DNA of 64,000 nucleotides from Algoriphagus boritolerans DSM 17298 = JCM 18970 (GTDB lineage: Bacteria > Bacteroidota > Bacteroidia > Cytophagales > Cyclobacteriaceae), in assembly GCF_900108085.1 (NCBI RefSeq), contig NZ_FNVR01000016.1, positions 32,768 through 96,767 of the forward strand, read 5' to 3'. The position numbers were made by a program, and so were the translations under genes. The notes below the pieces were generated by a model. It ran no database searches, was not told where the DNA came from, and worked only from the letters and a program-made list of their open reading frames with translations. Shown piece after piece: positions 8,093 to 16,722 of this stretch (position 1 is its first letter; each line of letters starts with the position of its first letter).

Positions 8093-9228
8093 ATGTCCTC
8101 CAGGCTGATAATCGGTTCACCAAGTATCACTAATCGTTCCACTACATTTCGGAGTTCCCGGATATTTCCTGTCCAGGGGAATTCCTGAAGTTTGAGAAGT
8201 GCTTCGCTGGTTATTCCTTTTTTTGCATCGCCACTTTCCTGAGCGATATCTTCCAGAAATTTATCCACTAAAAGAGGAATATCCTCTTTTCGTTCTTTCA
8301 AGGACGGTACTTGAACCAGAATCACACTTAGGCGGTGATAAAGATCTTCACGGAATCTTCCGCCTTCAATTTCTTTTTTCAGGTCTTTGTTTGTTGCTGC
8401 CAATACACGAACGTCAACTTTGATATCCCGGTCACTTCCCACTCGATTAATTAGATTTTCCTGAAGGGCGCGCAATACTTTGGATTGTGCTGACAGAGAC
8501 ATGTCTCCAATTTCATCCAAAAATAAAGTTCCACCCTGAGCTTGCTCAAACTTTCCATTCCGTTGTTTGTGGGCTGAAGTAAAAGCTCCTTTTTCGTGTC
8601 CAAAAAGCTCCGATTCAATTAATTCTGATGGGATAGCGGCACAATTGACTGCCACAAACGGTTCTGCCTGTCGATTGCTTTTCTGATGAATCCAATGAGC
8701 GACTAGTTCTTTTCCCGTTCCATTTGGTCCGGTGATCAAAACGCGGGCGTCCGTAGGTGCTACTTTTTCGATGGTTTCCTTGACTTTTGCAATTGCAGGA
8801 GATTCTCCCACCATGTCAAATTTCTTAGATAGCTTCTTCTTCAGGACTTTGGTTTCGGTCACCAACTGCTTTTTGTCCAGTGCATTGCGGACAGTGAGGA
8901 GTAGTCGGTTGAGATCGGGAGGCTTTGGTATGAAGTCAAAAGCACCTTTTTTGGTAGCTTCTACAGCTGTCTCGATACTGCCATGCGCCGATATCATGAT
9001 AAACTGTGGAGATCGTCCCATGGCTTTCGCCTGATCCAAAACTTCGATTCCGTCCATTTTGGGCATCTTGATATCGCAGAGGACAAGATCAAACTCCTCC
9101 TCCTGCATTTTAGCCAATCCTTCTTCTCCGTCTTGGGCTTCAGTGACTTCAAACTTTTCGTACTCGAGGATCTCCCGAAGGGAGGCGCGGATAAACCGCT
9201 CGTCGTCAATAATGAGAATCTTTGGCAT
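8071..9228 (-). CDS. sigma54-type response regulator lacking an HTH domain
   Basis: 385 residues from the start MPKILIIDDE; an upstream in-frame start would extend into rnpB and is unlikely. Residues 1-120 form a receiver with the phospho-acceptor Asp in 'VLCDIKMPKMDG'. Residues about 140-370 form an NtrC-type AAA+ module with Walker A 'GPNGTGKE', a variant sigma54-contact loop GAFTSA (usual GAFTGA), Walker B 'GTLFLDEIGD' and 'AATNKDL'. It stops at 'ISLEDIKKYADY', without the Fis-type DNA-binding domain that normally follows. It may act from solution or through partners. Its ATG lies 20 bp from the 3' end of rnpB. No histidine kinase is adjacent. Confidence 0.9.
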   Translation of the reverse strand: MPKILIIDDERFIRASLREILEYEKFEVTEAQDGEEGLAKMQEEEFDLVLCDIKMPKMDGIEVLDQAKAMGRSPQFIMISAHGSIETAVEATKKGAFDFIPKPPDLNRLLLTVRNALDKKQLVTETKVLKKKLSKKFDMVGESPAIAKVKETIEKVAPTDARVLITGPNGTGKELVAHWIHQKSNRQAEPFVAVNCAAIPSELIESELFGHEKGAFTSAHKQRNGKFEQAQGGTLFLDEIGDMSLSAQSKVLRALQENLINRVGSDRDIKVDVRVLAATNKDLKKEIEGGRFREDLYHRLSVILVQVPSLKERKEDIPLLVDKFLEDIAQESGDAKKGITSEALLKLQEFPWTGNIRELRNVVERLVILGEPIISLEDIKKYADY

Positions 9229-9248
9229 AGTGTAAAGTAAAGAAAAAA

Positions 9249-9638
9249 GTGCAAGTCTGTAAGCCGGGTTCTGTTTCACTCAACGAATTGAGTGATACCT
9301 GTCATTTATCTAGCCCCGACCTCGCGATCGGGGTCCATCGATCTACCCACCCCGGAATCCCGCCGAAGCAGAAATCGAACGAGCAGCTCTTTGCCCGGGG
9401 CCTATTTGATCTTTCAACCCATAAGGTTTGCCTAGCCCCGAATGTCACCATTCGGACGGTGGGCTCTTACCCCACCTTTTCACCCTTATCCCGATAGCTA
9501 TCGGGACGGTTTGTTTCTGTGGCACTAGCTGTCTTTCTGTCGTCACCAACAGAAATCCTTCCCGTTAGGAAGTATGGCGCTCTATGTTGCCCGGACTTTC
9601 CTCCCCGATACCTATCGGGGCGACAAGTTGACTTGCAC
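9249..9638 (-). ncRNA. rnpB: RNase P RNA (bacterial class A)
   Basis: Catalytic RNA of ribonuclease P, which matures tRNA 5' ends. In minus-strand sense the 5' region carries GAGGAAAGTCCGGGC and the 3' end carries ACAGAACCCGGCTTACAGA, both hallmark conserved rnpB segments. The ends were set by helix P1: GTGCAAGTC at the 5' end (9630-9638) pairs perfectly with GACTTGCAC at the 3' end (9249-9257), followed by six T. Several variable stems are palindromes of the type CCCGATAGCTATCGGG and CCCCGATACCTATCGGGG, resembling dispersed repeats. Length is about 390 nt. Confidence 0.95.
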
Positions 9639-9793
9639 ACTGCAAAGTACGTGATTTTCCCTTATGTGGATTCATATTTTGAAGCCTTGTCGCGAAGGAA
9701 AAAAAATATTGAAAAATCCACACCTAGCTATTTGGATTAAGTCTAGATAAGAAACACTTTTGTCTTATTAAAAATCAATCTAAATAAATATAC

Positions 9794-11214
9794 ATGTTCA
9801 TTATATCTCTATTATCCGGTTTATTAATGCTTAATACGCCATTATCTGAAATCGAGAGAGGAGGATCTCACAGTGTAGTCAGTGATAATGTTTTGTCTAT
9901 TGAAGGTGTGGTGAAAACACCCTCCGGAGATCCCGTCGCTTATGCAAATGTAGCAGTGGTAGGTACGGTCAAAGGTTCGTTTACGGATTCCGACGGTACT
10001 TTCCAGCTTTTTAATCTAGCCGATGGAACTTACGAATTGTCGATTTCAGCGGTCGGATTTAAATCTATCAATCAAAGGGTGGTTGTGAGTCAAAGCAGAA
10101 CCGAAAAACTTGAAATCACTTTTGAAGAAACAGGAGTAGAAATGCCTCAGTTTTCTCTTTTTGCAAACAGAGACCGGATTTTTTCAAAAGTTCCAGGTTC
10201 TGTTTCATTTTTAGACAAAAGCGAAATCAAATCCCTAAAGCCTATTTCCGGCAATGAGGTATTGAGAAGAATGCCCGGTGTACATGTAGTGGACGAAGAG
10301 GGATTGGGCATGCGGGTAAATATCGGAATTCGTGGATTGGATCCCGATCGCAGTAGATCCGTTTTGGTGCTTGAGGATGGGGTTCCGGTAGCTTTGGCAC
10401 CTTATGGGGAGCCCGAACTCTATTATTCTCCGGCTATCGACCGAATGGCTGGGATTGAAGTGCTTAAAGGTTCCGGGCAGCTACTTTATGGCCCACAAAC
10501 CATCGGTGGAGTGGTTAATTACATCACACCTAACCCACCTCAGGAGGAAGAAGGTTCGGTAAGAATACAAGGGGGTCAGGGTGGATTTTACTCCGGACTA
10601 GTCAATTATGGCAATACCTTCGGCAATACCGGATTGCAGGTCAATCTACTTCGTAAAGGAGCTGAAAATGTAGGGCCTACTGAATTTAAAATCACGGACT
10701 TCAACACCAAATTCCTTTTCTCGCTAAATGAAAAGTCTGAATTGGGACTTAAACTTGGTGTTTACAATGAACTTTCCAATCCAAAAACTGGAATTTTGTC
10801 TACGATATCAATTTGACTTACGTGAATTCATTTTACGATGCTGACCGATTTGTCTCCGATGTCAATATCAAGGGTAACAGGACTCCATATGCACCGGAAT
10901 GGTTTATCAACTCATCGCTTAAAGTTGAAGGCAATTCGGGTTTTGGAGCTAAACTTACCGCAAATTATGTTGGAGATCAATTTGGTGATGAGTTGAACAC
11001 CGTTGAGGCGTCTTTGGACGGTACCACCGGGCTTTTACCCTCCTATTTTCTACTGGATGCAGTAGTTAGCTATCAGATTGCCAAATGGAATTCTGCCGTG
11101 AATCTGAGTGTAAAAAATCTTACCGACGAGCGATACATATCGACCAGAAGGCCACAGGGAATCAGAGTTGGGCTTCCAAGATTCATCACAGCCGGTTTTG
11201 AAATAAATTTTTGA
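9794..11214 (+). pseudogene. TonB-dependent receptor, internally deleted and frameshifted
   Basis: The remains of an outer-membrane receptor of the FecA-like siderophore/iron type. The first part (9794-10816, 340 aa) holds a short N-terminal hydrophobic leader, a carboxypeptidase-regulatory-like beta-sandwich (residues about 35-115), the plug ('[18 protein letters not shown]', '[20 protein letters not shown]', '[14 protein letters not shown]') and the first barrel strands, then runs into TGA. The last part continues in another frame from about 10790 ([13 protein letters not shown]) to '[10 protein letters not shown]', the last strands with a terminal aromatic. Roughly 300 residues of barrel are missing against the usual 750-800, so no working barrel can form. 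The junction lies near 10785-10800. Confidence 0.85.
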
Positions 11215-11303
11215 TTTTTTTTCAAGATTCGAAAACATTCGGAATCACTGCCTGTTATAACACCATTAAAGGCTTAAATAGCTTTTCTTCATAGTGCTGG
11301 GTT

Positions 11304-11334
11304 GAGCCGCTCCGAAAGGGGCGGTTCTTTTTTT
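11304..11334 (+). terminator. terminator downstream of the TonB receptor remnant
   Basis: The stem GAGCCGCTCC/GGGGCGGTTC with a GAAA tetraloop (11304-11327, two G-U pairs) is followed by seven T. Confidence 0.85.
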
Positions 11335-11425
11335 GCCTGTTTGAGTTATCTTTTTAAATGGAAATCTGAGGCAAAATGAAGCTTTGGCCAGAATGAATTA
11401 CTTTTACAGAAAAAAACAGACAATT

Positions 11426-11998
11426 ATGATTTTAGTGGGTAATGCGGTTTTATCTGATGATATCAAAGAGAACTTTTTTGTATGCGACTTGGAAGCTTGC
11501 AAAGGAGCATGCTGTGTGGAGGGAGATGCCGGAGCACCACTGGAAGAAGAGGAAACCAAAATATTGGAAGAAATATACCCTATTGTCAAAAACTACATCA
11601 CCGCTGAGGGTAGGGCTGTTATTGAAAAGCAGGGAACTTGGGTCATTGACAAAGATGGTGACAAGGGAACTCCTACCATCGGGGACAATCGGGAATGTGC
11701 CTATGCCTTGTATGATAAGCGGGGAATACTTAAGTGTGGGATAGAGCAGGCATACCTGGATGGAAAAATATCCTGGAAAAAGCCGATTTCCTGCCATTTG
11801 TATCCGATTCGGGTGACCAAATATGAAGAGTTTGATGCCTTGAATTACGACCGCTGGCATCTTTGTGATCCTGCCTGCCAACTCGGGCAAAGCTTGAAAG
11901 TACCGCTTTATCGCTTTCTTAAAGACGCTTTGGTCAGAAAATATGGGCAAGCTTGGTACGAAGAATTGCTGGTAGAAATCGAAGGAGACAAGAGGTGA
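11426..11998 (+). CDS. DUF3109 family cysteine-rich protein
   Basis: 190 residues from the ATG at 11426 ([12 protein letters not shown]); an in-frame ATG 42 bp upstream adds an unconserved basic tail. It is rich in conserved cysteines: '[15 protein letters not shown]' near the start, then single Cys in '[10 protein letters not shown]', 'LKCGIEQAY', 'ISCHLYPIR' and '[10 protein letters not shown]'. This is typical of DUF3109, related to the YkgJ-like cysteine-cluster group and possibly a metal or Fe-S binder. It is widely conserved in Bacteroidota, with no established function. Cytoplasmic by sequence. Confidence 0.85.
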   Translation: MILVGNAVLSDDIKENFFVCDLEACKGACCVEGDAGAPLEEEETKILEEIYPIVKNYITAEGRAVIEKQGTWVIDKDGDKGTPTIGDNRECAYALYDKRGILKCGIEQAYLDGKISWKKPISCHLYPIRVTKYEEFDALNYDRWHLCDPACQLGQSLKVPLYRFLKDALVRKYGQAWYEELLVEIEGDKR

Positions 11999-12081
11999 TC
12001 TTTCTGACCTGGATCGCCTGAAAAATTAAAAAAGCAAAACCGGATAGCGCTTTGCCTGAAATTTGAGGTATTCTGAAATCC

Positions 12082-12435
12082 TCAGCCTCCTGATTTTTTG
12101 GCCCCATAGCCGGCCGCCAGGAGTACTTGAAGGACTTTGTCACGGTGATCGCCTTGAATGAGAATCTCCCCGTCTTTGGCTGACCCGCCCACACCACACT
12201 TGTTTTTAAGCAGTTTACCAAGTTCTTTCAGATCTTCCTCATTGCCAACAAAGCCTTCAACAAGAGTCACTTGCTTTCCGGCACGGGCTTTTTTATCGAG
12301 AAGTACTTTAAGCTTTTGTTGGGAAGCAGGCACTGTTTCTGCCTCCCCCTGATCCCCAAGGTTATATTCAAAAGAATCACTGGTAGAATAGACTACTCCA
12401 TCCCGCTTTTTCCAATCGTTGCCTTTTTTGCTCAT
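12082..12435 (-). CDS. SUI1/YciH-type translation initiation factor homologue
   Basis: 117 residues. The C-terminal two thirds match the SUI1/eIF1 fold: 'GKQVTLVEGFVGNEEDLKELGKLLKNKCGVGGSAKDGEILIQGDHRDKV' in pieces, with the diagnostic 'KCGVGGS' and 'IQGDHRDKV' segments (about residues 79-100). The bacterial YciH family is thought to affect start-codon selection fidelity under stress. The start is unambiguous. A terminator for the upstream usp gene lies between the two genes, so SUI1 is probably transcribed separately. Confidence 0.9.
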   Translation of the reverse strand: MSKKGNDWKKRDGVVYSTSDSFEYNLGDQGEAETVPASQQKLKVLLDKKARAGKQVTLVEGFVGNEEDLKELGKLLKNKCGVGGSAKDGEILIQGDHRDKVLQVLLAAGYGAKKSGG

Positions 12436-12445
12436 GGTAAAATAG

Positions 12446-12473
12446 AAAAGCCCACAATGAAAGCGGGCTTTGA
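12446..12473 (-). terminator. terminator after usp
   Basis: The stem AAAGCCC/GGGCTTT (12447-12453 with 12465-12471) with a T-rich tail in minus-strand sense, 14 bp beyond the universal stress protein stop. Confidence 0.75.
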
Positions 12474-12486
12474 GTTACTTGTCGAA

Positions 12487-13341
12487 TTATTTAACTCTGT
12501 ATGTCCAAACTGGTCTTTTGGAATGATTGACCACGTCCTCTGCTATACTTCCGGTGATCAGGTGAATGAGACCTGTGCGTCCATGTGTAGTCATGGCAAT
12601 CAAGTCTGCATCGATATCATCGGCAAATTCAATGATACCGGATTCTTCAGAGAGTGAGTTGTAAACTTCTGCTTTGATATTTTCGAAATGGTGCTTTTGA
12701 ACAAAGGTCCGAATCCGATTCATAGATTCCCGGGTGGTTTCAAAATTGCCAGGAGTATTTACAACCACAAAGTAGAATTGGGCATCAAAAACAGTTTGGA
12801 TTCGCTTGATTCGATTGGCAACTTTCTCATCAGATTCACGAAAATCAGAGGCAAATACGATTTTTTTCATCTTTTTAACATCAGTCTCTGCCTTGATGGT
12901 GACCACGGGACAGGTGGCTGTGCGTACGACTTTTTCGGTGTTGCTTCCGACGATTACCTCCTCAAGTCCTGAGGCTCCTTTAGAACCCATTACGATCAGG
13001 TCAGGACTTTGCTCAGCTATCGATTCTGTAATTCCTTTGAATACTGAGCCAAGTACCAGTTTAGTTTTTAAAGTGACTGCCGAATCTTTAAATTTTTCAT
13101 CGATTTCCTTGAGTTGTTTTTTGCGACGCTCGATTAATTCGATGAAATAGATCTGATTTTCAAATTCAGGAACAGAATCCAAACCGCCTCCCATCGTTCC
13201 CATTCCTGTTGCTACGGGAGTTTCGATGATGTGCAATACCGTTATTTCAATACCGGAATAGTTTTCGGATAGACCAGTTGCAAAATTCAGGGCATAGTCA
13301 GCGGTTTGAGAAAAATCGTAAGGAACGAGGACTTTCATCAT
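12487..13341 (-). CDS. tandem universal stress protein (two UspA domains)
   Basis: 284 residues made of two UspA folds (about 1-150 and 155-284). Each carries a nucleotide-binding signature: 'MGSKGASGLEEVIVGS' in the first and 'MTTHGRTGLIHLITGS' in the second, fitting the G-2x-G-9x-G(S/T) pattern of ATP-binding Usp proteins. N-terminal 'VLVPYDFSQTADYAL' is the usual first strand and helix. A cytoplasmic stress-survival protein of unknown precise role; tandem forms are common in Bacteroidota. Confidence 0.93.
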   Translation of the reverse strand: MMKVLVPYDFSQTADYALNFATGLSENYSGIEITVLHIIETPVATGMGTMGGGLDSVPEFENQIYFIELIERRKKQLKEIDEKFKDSAVTLKTKLVLGSVFKGITESIAEQSPDLIVMGSKGASGLEEVIVGSNTEKVVRTATCPVVTIKAETDVKKMKKIVFASDFRESDEKVANRIKRIQTVFDAQFYFVVVNTPGNFETTRESMNRIRTFVQKHHFENIKAEVYNSLSEESGIIEFADDIDADLIAMTTHGRTGLIHLITGSIAEDVVNHSKRPVWTYRVK

Positions 13342-13417
13342 AATTGCTTTGGGGTTTAAGTTTTTACCAAATTAGCCAAAATAGGGGATCAACAAGCTAA
13401 TTTTTGTCATGATTTGA

Positions 13418-14326
13418 TCAGAATAAAAGTCCTATCCCAAAAAGTATCACCCAAAGCAAGGTGCTCATTGCCATTTTTTTGAGAAAAGGATCTGTTTCGG
13501 CTGAAGATTGGGCATGCTGGACTCCATATCCCACTTTCATCATAATAGGCCAAGCCAAAGTCGCACCTAAAGAAAGTAGCTCTTCACTCAGTAGGGCAAA
13601 GGCCAGTAGGCAAAAATACCCTCCAGCCAAAAGGGCCCAATTGTACTGAACAGCTGCTTTTCGGCCGATTCGCACAGGGATGGAGCGCTTGCCTGCTTTT
13701 TGGTCGGATTCGATGTCCCGGATGTTGTTGATGTTGAGTACAGCGGTACTAAACAAGCCTAATGAAATTCCAATGAAGATGGTGATCGGTTCAAAACTTA
13801 AGGTGTGCAGAAAGAATGTTCCCAAAACTCCCAATAAACCAAAAAAAACAAAAACCGAGATATCGCCCAAACCCGAGTATCCATAAGGCTTGCTGCCTGA
13901 TGTGTAGGAAATTGCGGCCCAAATAGCCGCCAATCCCAAGCCTAGAAAGAGGGCAAACAGGATCCAGTCCTGAACTGCCAAATAGAGGAGTAGTAAGCCT
14001 GAGAATAAAGACAGGGCCCCGAATAGGTACATGGCCCCCTTCATTTCCTGCAAAGAAATCAATCCCGACTGAACAGCCCGAACCGGTCCCTCTCGCTCGG
14101 AAGAATCCGCTCCGTGGATGGTATCCCCATAGTCGTTGGAGAGATTGGATAGGATTTGGAGAAAAATGGTCGTCAGCGATGCGAGCAGTAGGATTTCCCA
14201 TCGAAATTCGTTTTTCCAAGCCGCCAAAAACGAACCGGCGAAAATACTTGCCAATGCAAGTGGTAAAGTTCGAAGCCTGACTGCATGGAGCCAGGCTTCA
14301 TTTTTGGTTTGTATTTCTTTTTTCAA
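13418..14326 (-). CDS. menA: 1,4-dihydroxy-2-naphthoate polyprenyltransferase
   Basis: An inner-membrane UbiA-family prenyltransferase of menaquinone synthesis: it attaches a polyprenyl chain to 1,4-dihydroxy-2-naphthoate. 302 residues with about eight or nine membrane helices. Two Asp-rich substrate motifs are visible, 'NDYGDTIHGADSSEREGP' (about 64-81) and 'NNIRDIESDQKAGKRS' (about 200-215). It lies 16 bp downstream of the glutathione peroxidase gene on the same strand. Other men genes are absent here. Identification is by motif pattern and length. Confidence 0.92.
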   Translation of the reverse strand: MKKEIQTKNEAWLHAVRLRTLPLALASIFAGSFLAAWKNEFRWEILLLASLTTIFLQILSNLSNDYGDTIHGADSSEREGPVRAVQSGLISLQEMKGAMYLFGALSLFSGLLLLYLAVQDWILFALFLGLGLAAIWAAISYTSGSKPYGYSGLGDISVFVFFGLLGVLGTFFLHTLSFEPITIFIGISLGLFSTAVLNINNIRDIESDQKAGKRSIPVRIGRKAAVQYNWALLAGGYFCLLAFALLSEELLSLGATLAWPIMMKVGYGVQHAQSSAETDPFLKKMAMSTLLWVILFGIGLLF

Positions 14327-14342
14327 AAGTGAAATTCCAGGA

Positions 14343-14927
14343 TTATGCCTCTATCAATTCAAGTATTTCTTCATCCAAAGGAGTGACGGATGAAGGGAAA
14401 AACTTCACCAATTCTCCTTTTTCATTTACGAAATACTTGCAAAAATTCCAGCTCGGCTCCTCGTTGTTCCAGCCATTTTGCGAAGCATCAGATAGCCATC
14501 TGTAAAGTGGATGCTTGTCAAATCCTTTGACAGAAATTTTCTCAAACAGGGGAAAAGTCACGCCAAATTCGGCATCGCAGAATGCTTTGATTTCTTCATT
14601 TGAACCCGGCTCCTGACCTCCGAAATTATTGGCCGGGAAACCCAAAATGAGGATTTTGTCACCGTGGGTAGCATATAGTTCTTGCAATTGCGCATACTGC
14701 TTGGTATAGCCGCATTTAGAAGCTACGTTAACAAGTAACAACTTTTTGCCTTTGAATTCTGAGAAATCAACTTCTTTTCCGTTGATGTCTTTCATCTTAA
14801 AATTATAAAATGAACTTTCCATTGATTGGTTAAATGATAGGTGATATTCCGCCTGATTCGTTGGTCTTTCCAAGGTCTTTCCGCAGGCTAAGAAAGTAAT
14901 ACTGAGAATTAAAAGAAGTGTTTTCAT
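14343..14927 (-). CDS. glutathione peroxidase-family lipoprotein (thioredoxin-type)
   Basis: 194 residues. The N-terminus is a lipoprotein signal with lipobox LAC (Cys about residue 15), so the enzyme is predicted to be membrane-anchored in the periplasm. The peroxidase fold carries the catalytic tetrad: Cys72 in 'NVASKCGYT', Gln105 in 'NNFGGQEPGS', Trp160 and Asn161 in 'SWNFCKYF'. Cys117 in 'FCDAEFGVTFP' sits where thioredoxin-dependent members keep the resolving Cys. It probably reduces lipid or hydrogen peroxides. It ends 16 bp before menA and starts 1 bp after argS ends, so the three may be cotranscribed. Confidence 0.92.
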   Translation of the reverse strand: MKTLLLILSITFLACGKTLERPTNQAEYHLSFNQSMESSFYNFKMKDINGKEVDFSEFKGKKLLLVNVASKCGYTKQYAQLQELYATHGDKILILGFPANNFGGQEPGSNEEIKAFCDAEFGVTFPLFEKISVKGFDKHPLYRWLSDASQNGWNNEEPSWNFCKYFVNEKGELVKFFPSSVTPLDEEILELIEA

Positions 14928-14928
14928 T

Positions 14929-16719
14929 TTACATTCGTTCAGGGACAGCTATACCAAGCAAACTCATTCCTTTTTTGATTGTTTTGGCTGTCATCGATGA
15001 AAGTGCCACCCGGAAGGATTGAACCGCTAGATTTTTCTCATGAAAAATCGGGACATCCGCGTAGAATCGATTGTACTCTTTGGCCAAGTCAAACAAATAC
15101 TGCGCGATCACGGAAGGTGAATATTCCTCGGCTGCCAGTTTGATTTTCTTTTCGAAGTCATTCAATAACAGAATCAAGGCTGATTCCGATTCCGTAAGTT
15201 CAGTGATTTCCGCAAAATCAAGCGCTTCATAATTCACTCCGATTTGATCTGCTTTTCTCAAAATCGCAGCAATACGCGCATGCGAATATTGAATAAATGG
15301 ACCGGTATATCCCTGGAATTCGATGGACTCTTGGGGATTGAAAAGCATTCGTTTTTTCGGATCGACTTTGAGTAAAAAGAACTTCAGCGCTCCAAGTCCC
15401 AGCGTCTCATACAATTCTTTGGCTTGGTCCTCCGTGAAGCCTTCGATCTTGCCCAATTCCTTGGTATGGTGGGCTGCTGTCTCGATCATCTCCTGCATCA
15501 AATCATCCGCATCCACAACAGTCCCTTCTCTGGATTTCATTTTGCCGGTAGGCAAATCCACCATCCCATAGGACAAATGATATAAGCCATCTCCATAGGA
15601 ACGGCCCAGTTTCCGCATGATCTTAAACAAAACATCGAAGTGGTAATCCTGCTCATTTCCAACAACATATACAGACTTGTCAATCTGGAAATCTTTATAT
15701 TTCAAATCAGCTGTACCAAGGTCTTGTGTGATATAAACCGAAGTGCCATCAGCACGTCTGACAAGTTTTTCATCCAGTCCTTCAGCTGTCAAGTCCACCC
15801 AGACTGAGCCATTTTCTTTTTTGAAAAAGACACCTTTTTCCAAGCCTTCTTCCACAATTTCTTTCCCTAAAAGGTAAGTGTTTGATTCGTAGTAAAGCTT
15901 ATCAAAGGTCACCCCCATCCTCTTGTAGGTGGCTTCAAAACCAGCATAAACCCAAGCATTCATTTGCTTCCAAAGCGCCAACACTTCCGTGTCACTTGCT
16001 TCCCATCTGCGCAGCATATCCTGGGCCTCGAGAAGGAGCGGGGCGTTTTTTTTGGCTTCTTCTTCCGATTGACCTTGGTCAATCAATTCCTTGATTTGCT
16101 TTTTGTATTCCTGATCAAAAATCACATAATACTTCCCTGCTAAGTGATCTCCTTTGAGTCCTGATGATTCGGGCGTTTCACCGTTTCCAAAATGCTGATA
16201 AGCCACCATGGATTTGCAGATGTGGATGCCACGATCATTGACCAAGTTGGACTTGATTACCTCATAGCCGTTGGCTTTGAGAATTTCAGCTATTGAAAAG
16301 CCAAGGAAATTATTTCGTAAATGCCCTAAATGCAGCGGTTTGTTGGTGTTGGGGGAGGAATATTCCACCATGACTTTTTGGCCGTTGGCAGGGAATTGGC
16401 CAAAGTTCGGGTTGGAATAGAGTTGTTGGAAAAGATCCACCCAGACCCGTTCATTGAGTTCAATATTCAAAAAGCCTTTGACTACGTTGAATCCGGTCAC
16501 TATCGAGAGATTCCCTTTGAGGTATTCGCCGATCTGATTGGCAGTGGCCTCGGGATTTGCCTGTGAGATTTTCAGAAATGGAAAAACCACAAAGGTATAC
16601 GTTCCCTGAAATTCCTTTCGGGTAGGGGCGAGGGCTATTTGATCCAGCGGCAAATCATGGTTGTAAATGTTCTGAAATGCCAGCTGTATGCATTGAATGA
16701 TTGATTCTTGAATGTTCAT
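14929..16719 (-). CDS. argS: arginine--tRNA ligase
   Basis: Class I aminoacyl-tRNA synthetase charging tRNA-Arg. 596 residues from MNIQESIIQ; a further 9 in-frame residues upstream come from repeat DNA. Visible parts are the N-terminal additional domain (about 1-110), the HIGH-type motif 'NKPLHLGHLRN' after 'EYSSPNTNKP', the KMSK-equivalent loop 'TGKMKSREGTVVDADDLM', and the C-terminal anticodon-binding all-helical domain ending 'LLGIAVPERM'. Its ATG lies a few bases downstream of the end of a GxxExxY-carrying repeat element, which must supply its leader or promoter. Confidence 0.97.
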   Translation of the reverse strand: MNIQESIIQCIQLAFQNIYNHDLPLDQIALAPTRKEFQGTYTFVVFPFLKISQANPEATANQIGEYLKGNLSIVTGFNVVKGFLNIELNERVWVDLFQQLYSNPNFGQFPANGQKVMVEYSSPNTNKPLHLGHLRNNFLGFSIAEILKANGYEVIKSNLVNDRGIHICKSMVAYQHFGNGETPESSGLKGDHLAGKYYVIFDQEYKKQIKELIDQGQSEEEAKKNAPLLLEAQDMLRRWEASDTEVLALWKQMNAWVYAGFEATYKRMGVTFDKLYYESNTYLLGKEIVEEGLEKGVFFKKENGSVWVDLTAEGLDEKLVRRADGTSVYITQDLGTADLKYKDFQIDKSVYVVGNEQDYHFDVLFKIMRKLGRSYGDGLYHLSYGMVDLPTGKMKSREGTVVDADDLMQEMIETAAHHTKELGKIEGFTEDQAKELYETLGLGALKFFLLKVDPKKRMLFNPQESIEFQGYTGPFIQYSHARIAAILRKADQIGVNYEALDFAEITELTESESALILLLNDFEKKIKLAAEEYSPSVIAQYLFDLAKEYNRFYADVPIFHEKNLAVQSFRVALSSMTAKTIKKGMSLLGIAVPERM

Positions 16720-16722
16720 CGT

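Noticed and set aside
11450..11950. 166-residue minus-strand open frame
   Set aside because: Antisense to the cysteine-rich DUF3109 gene, which has the recognisable conserved residues.
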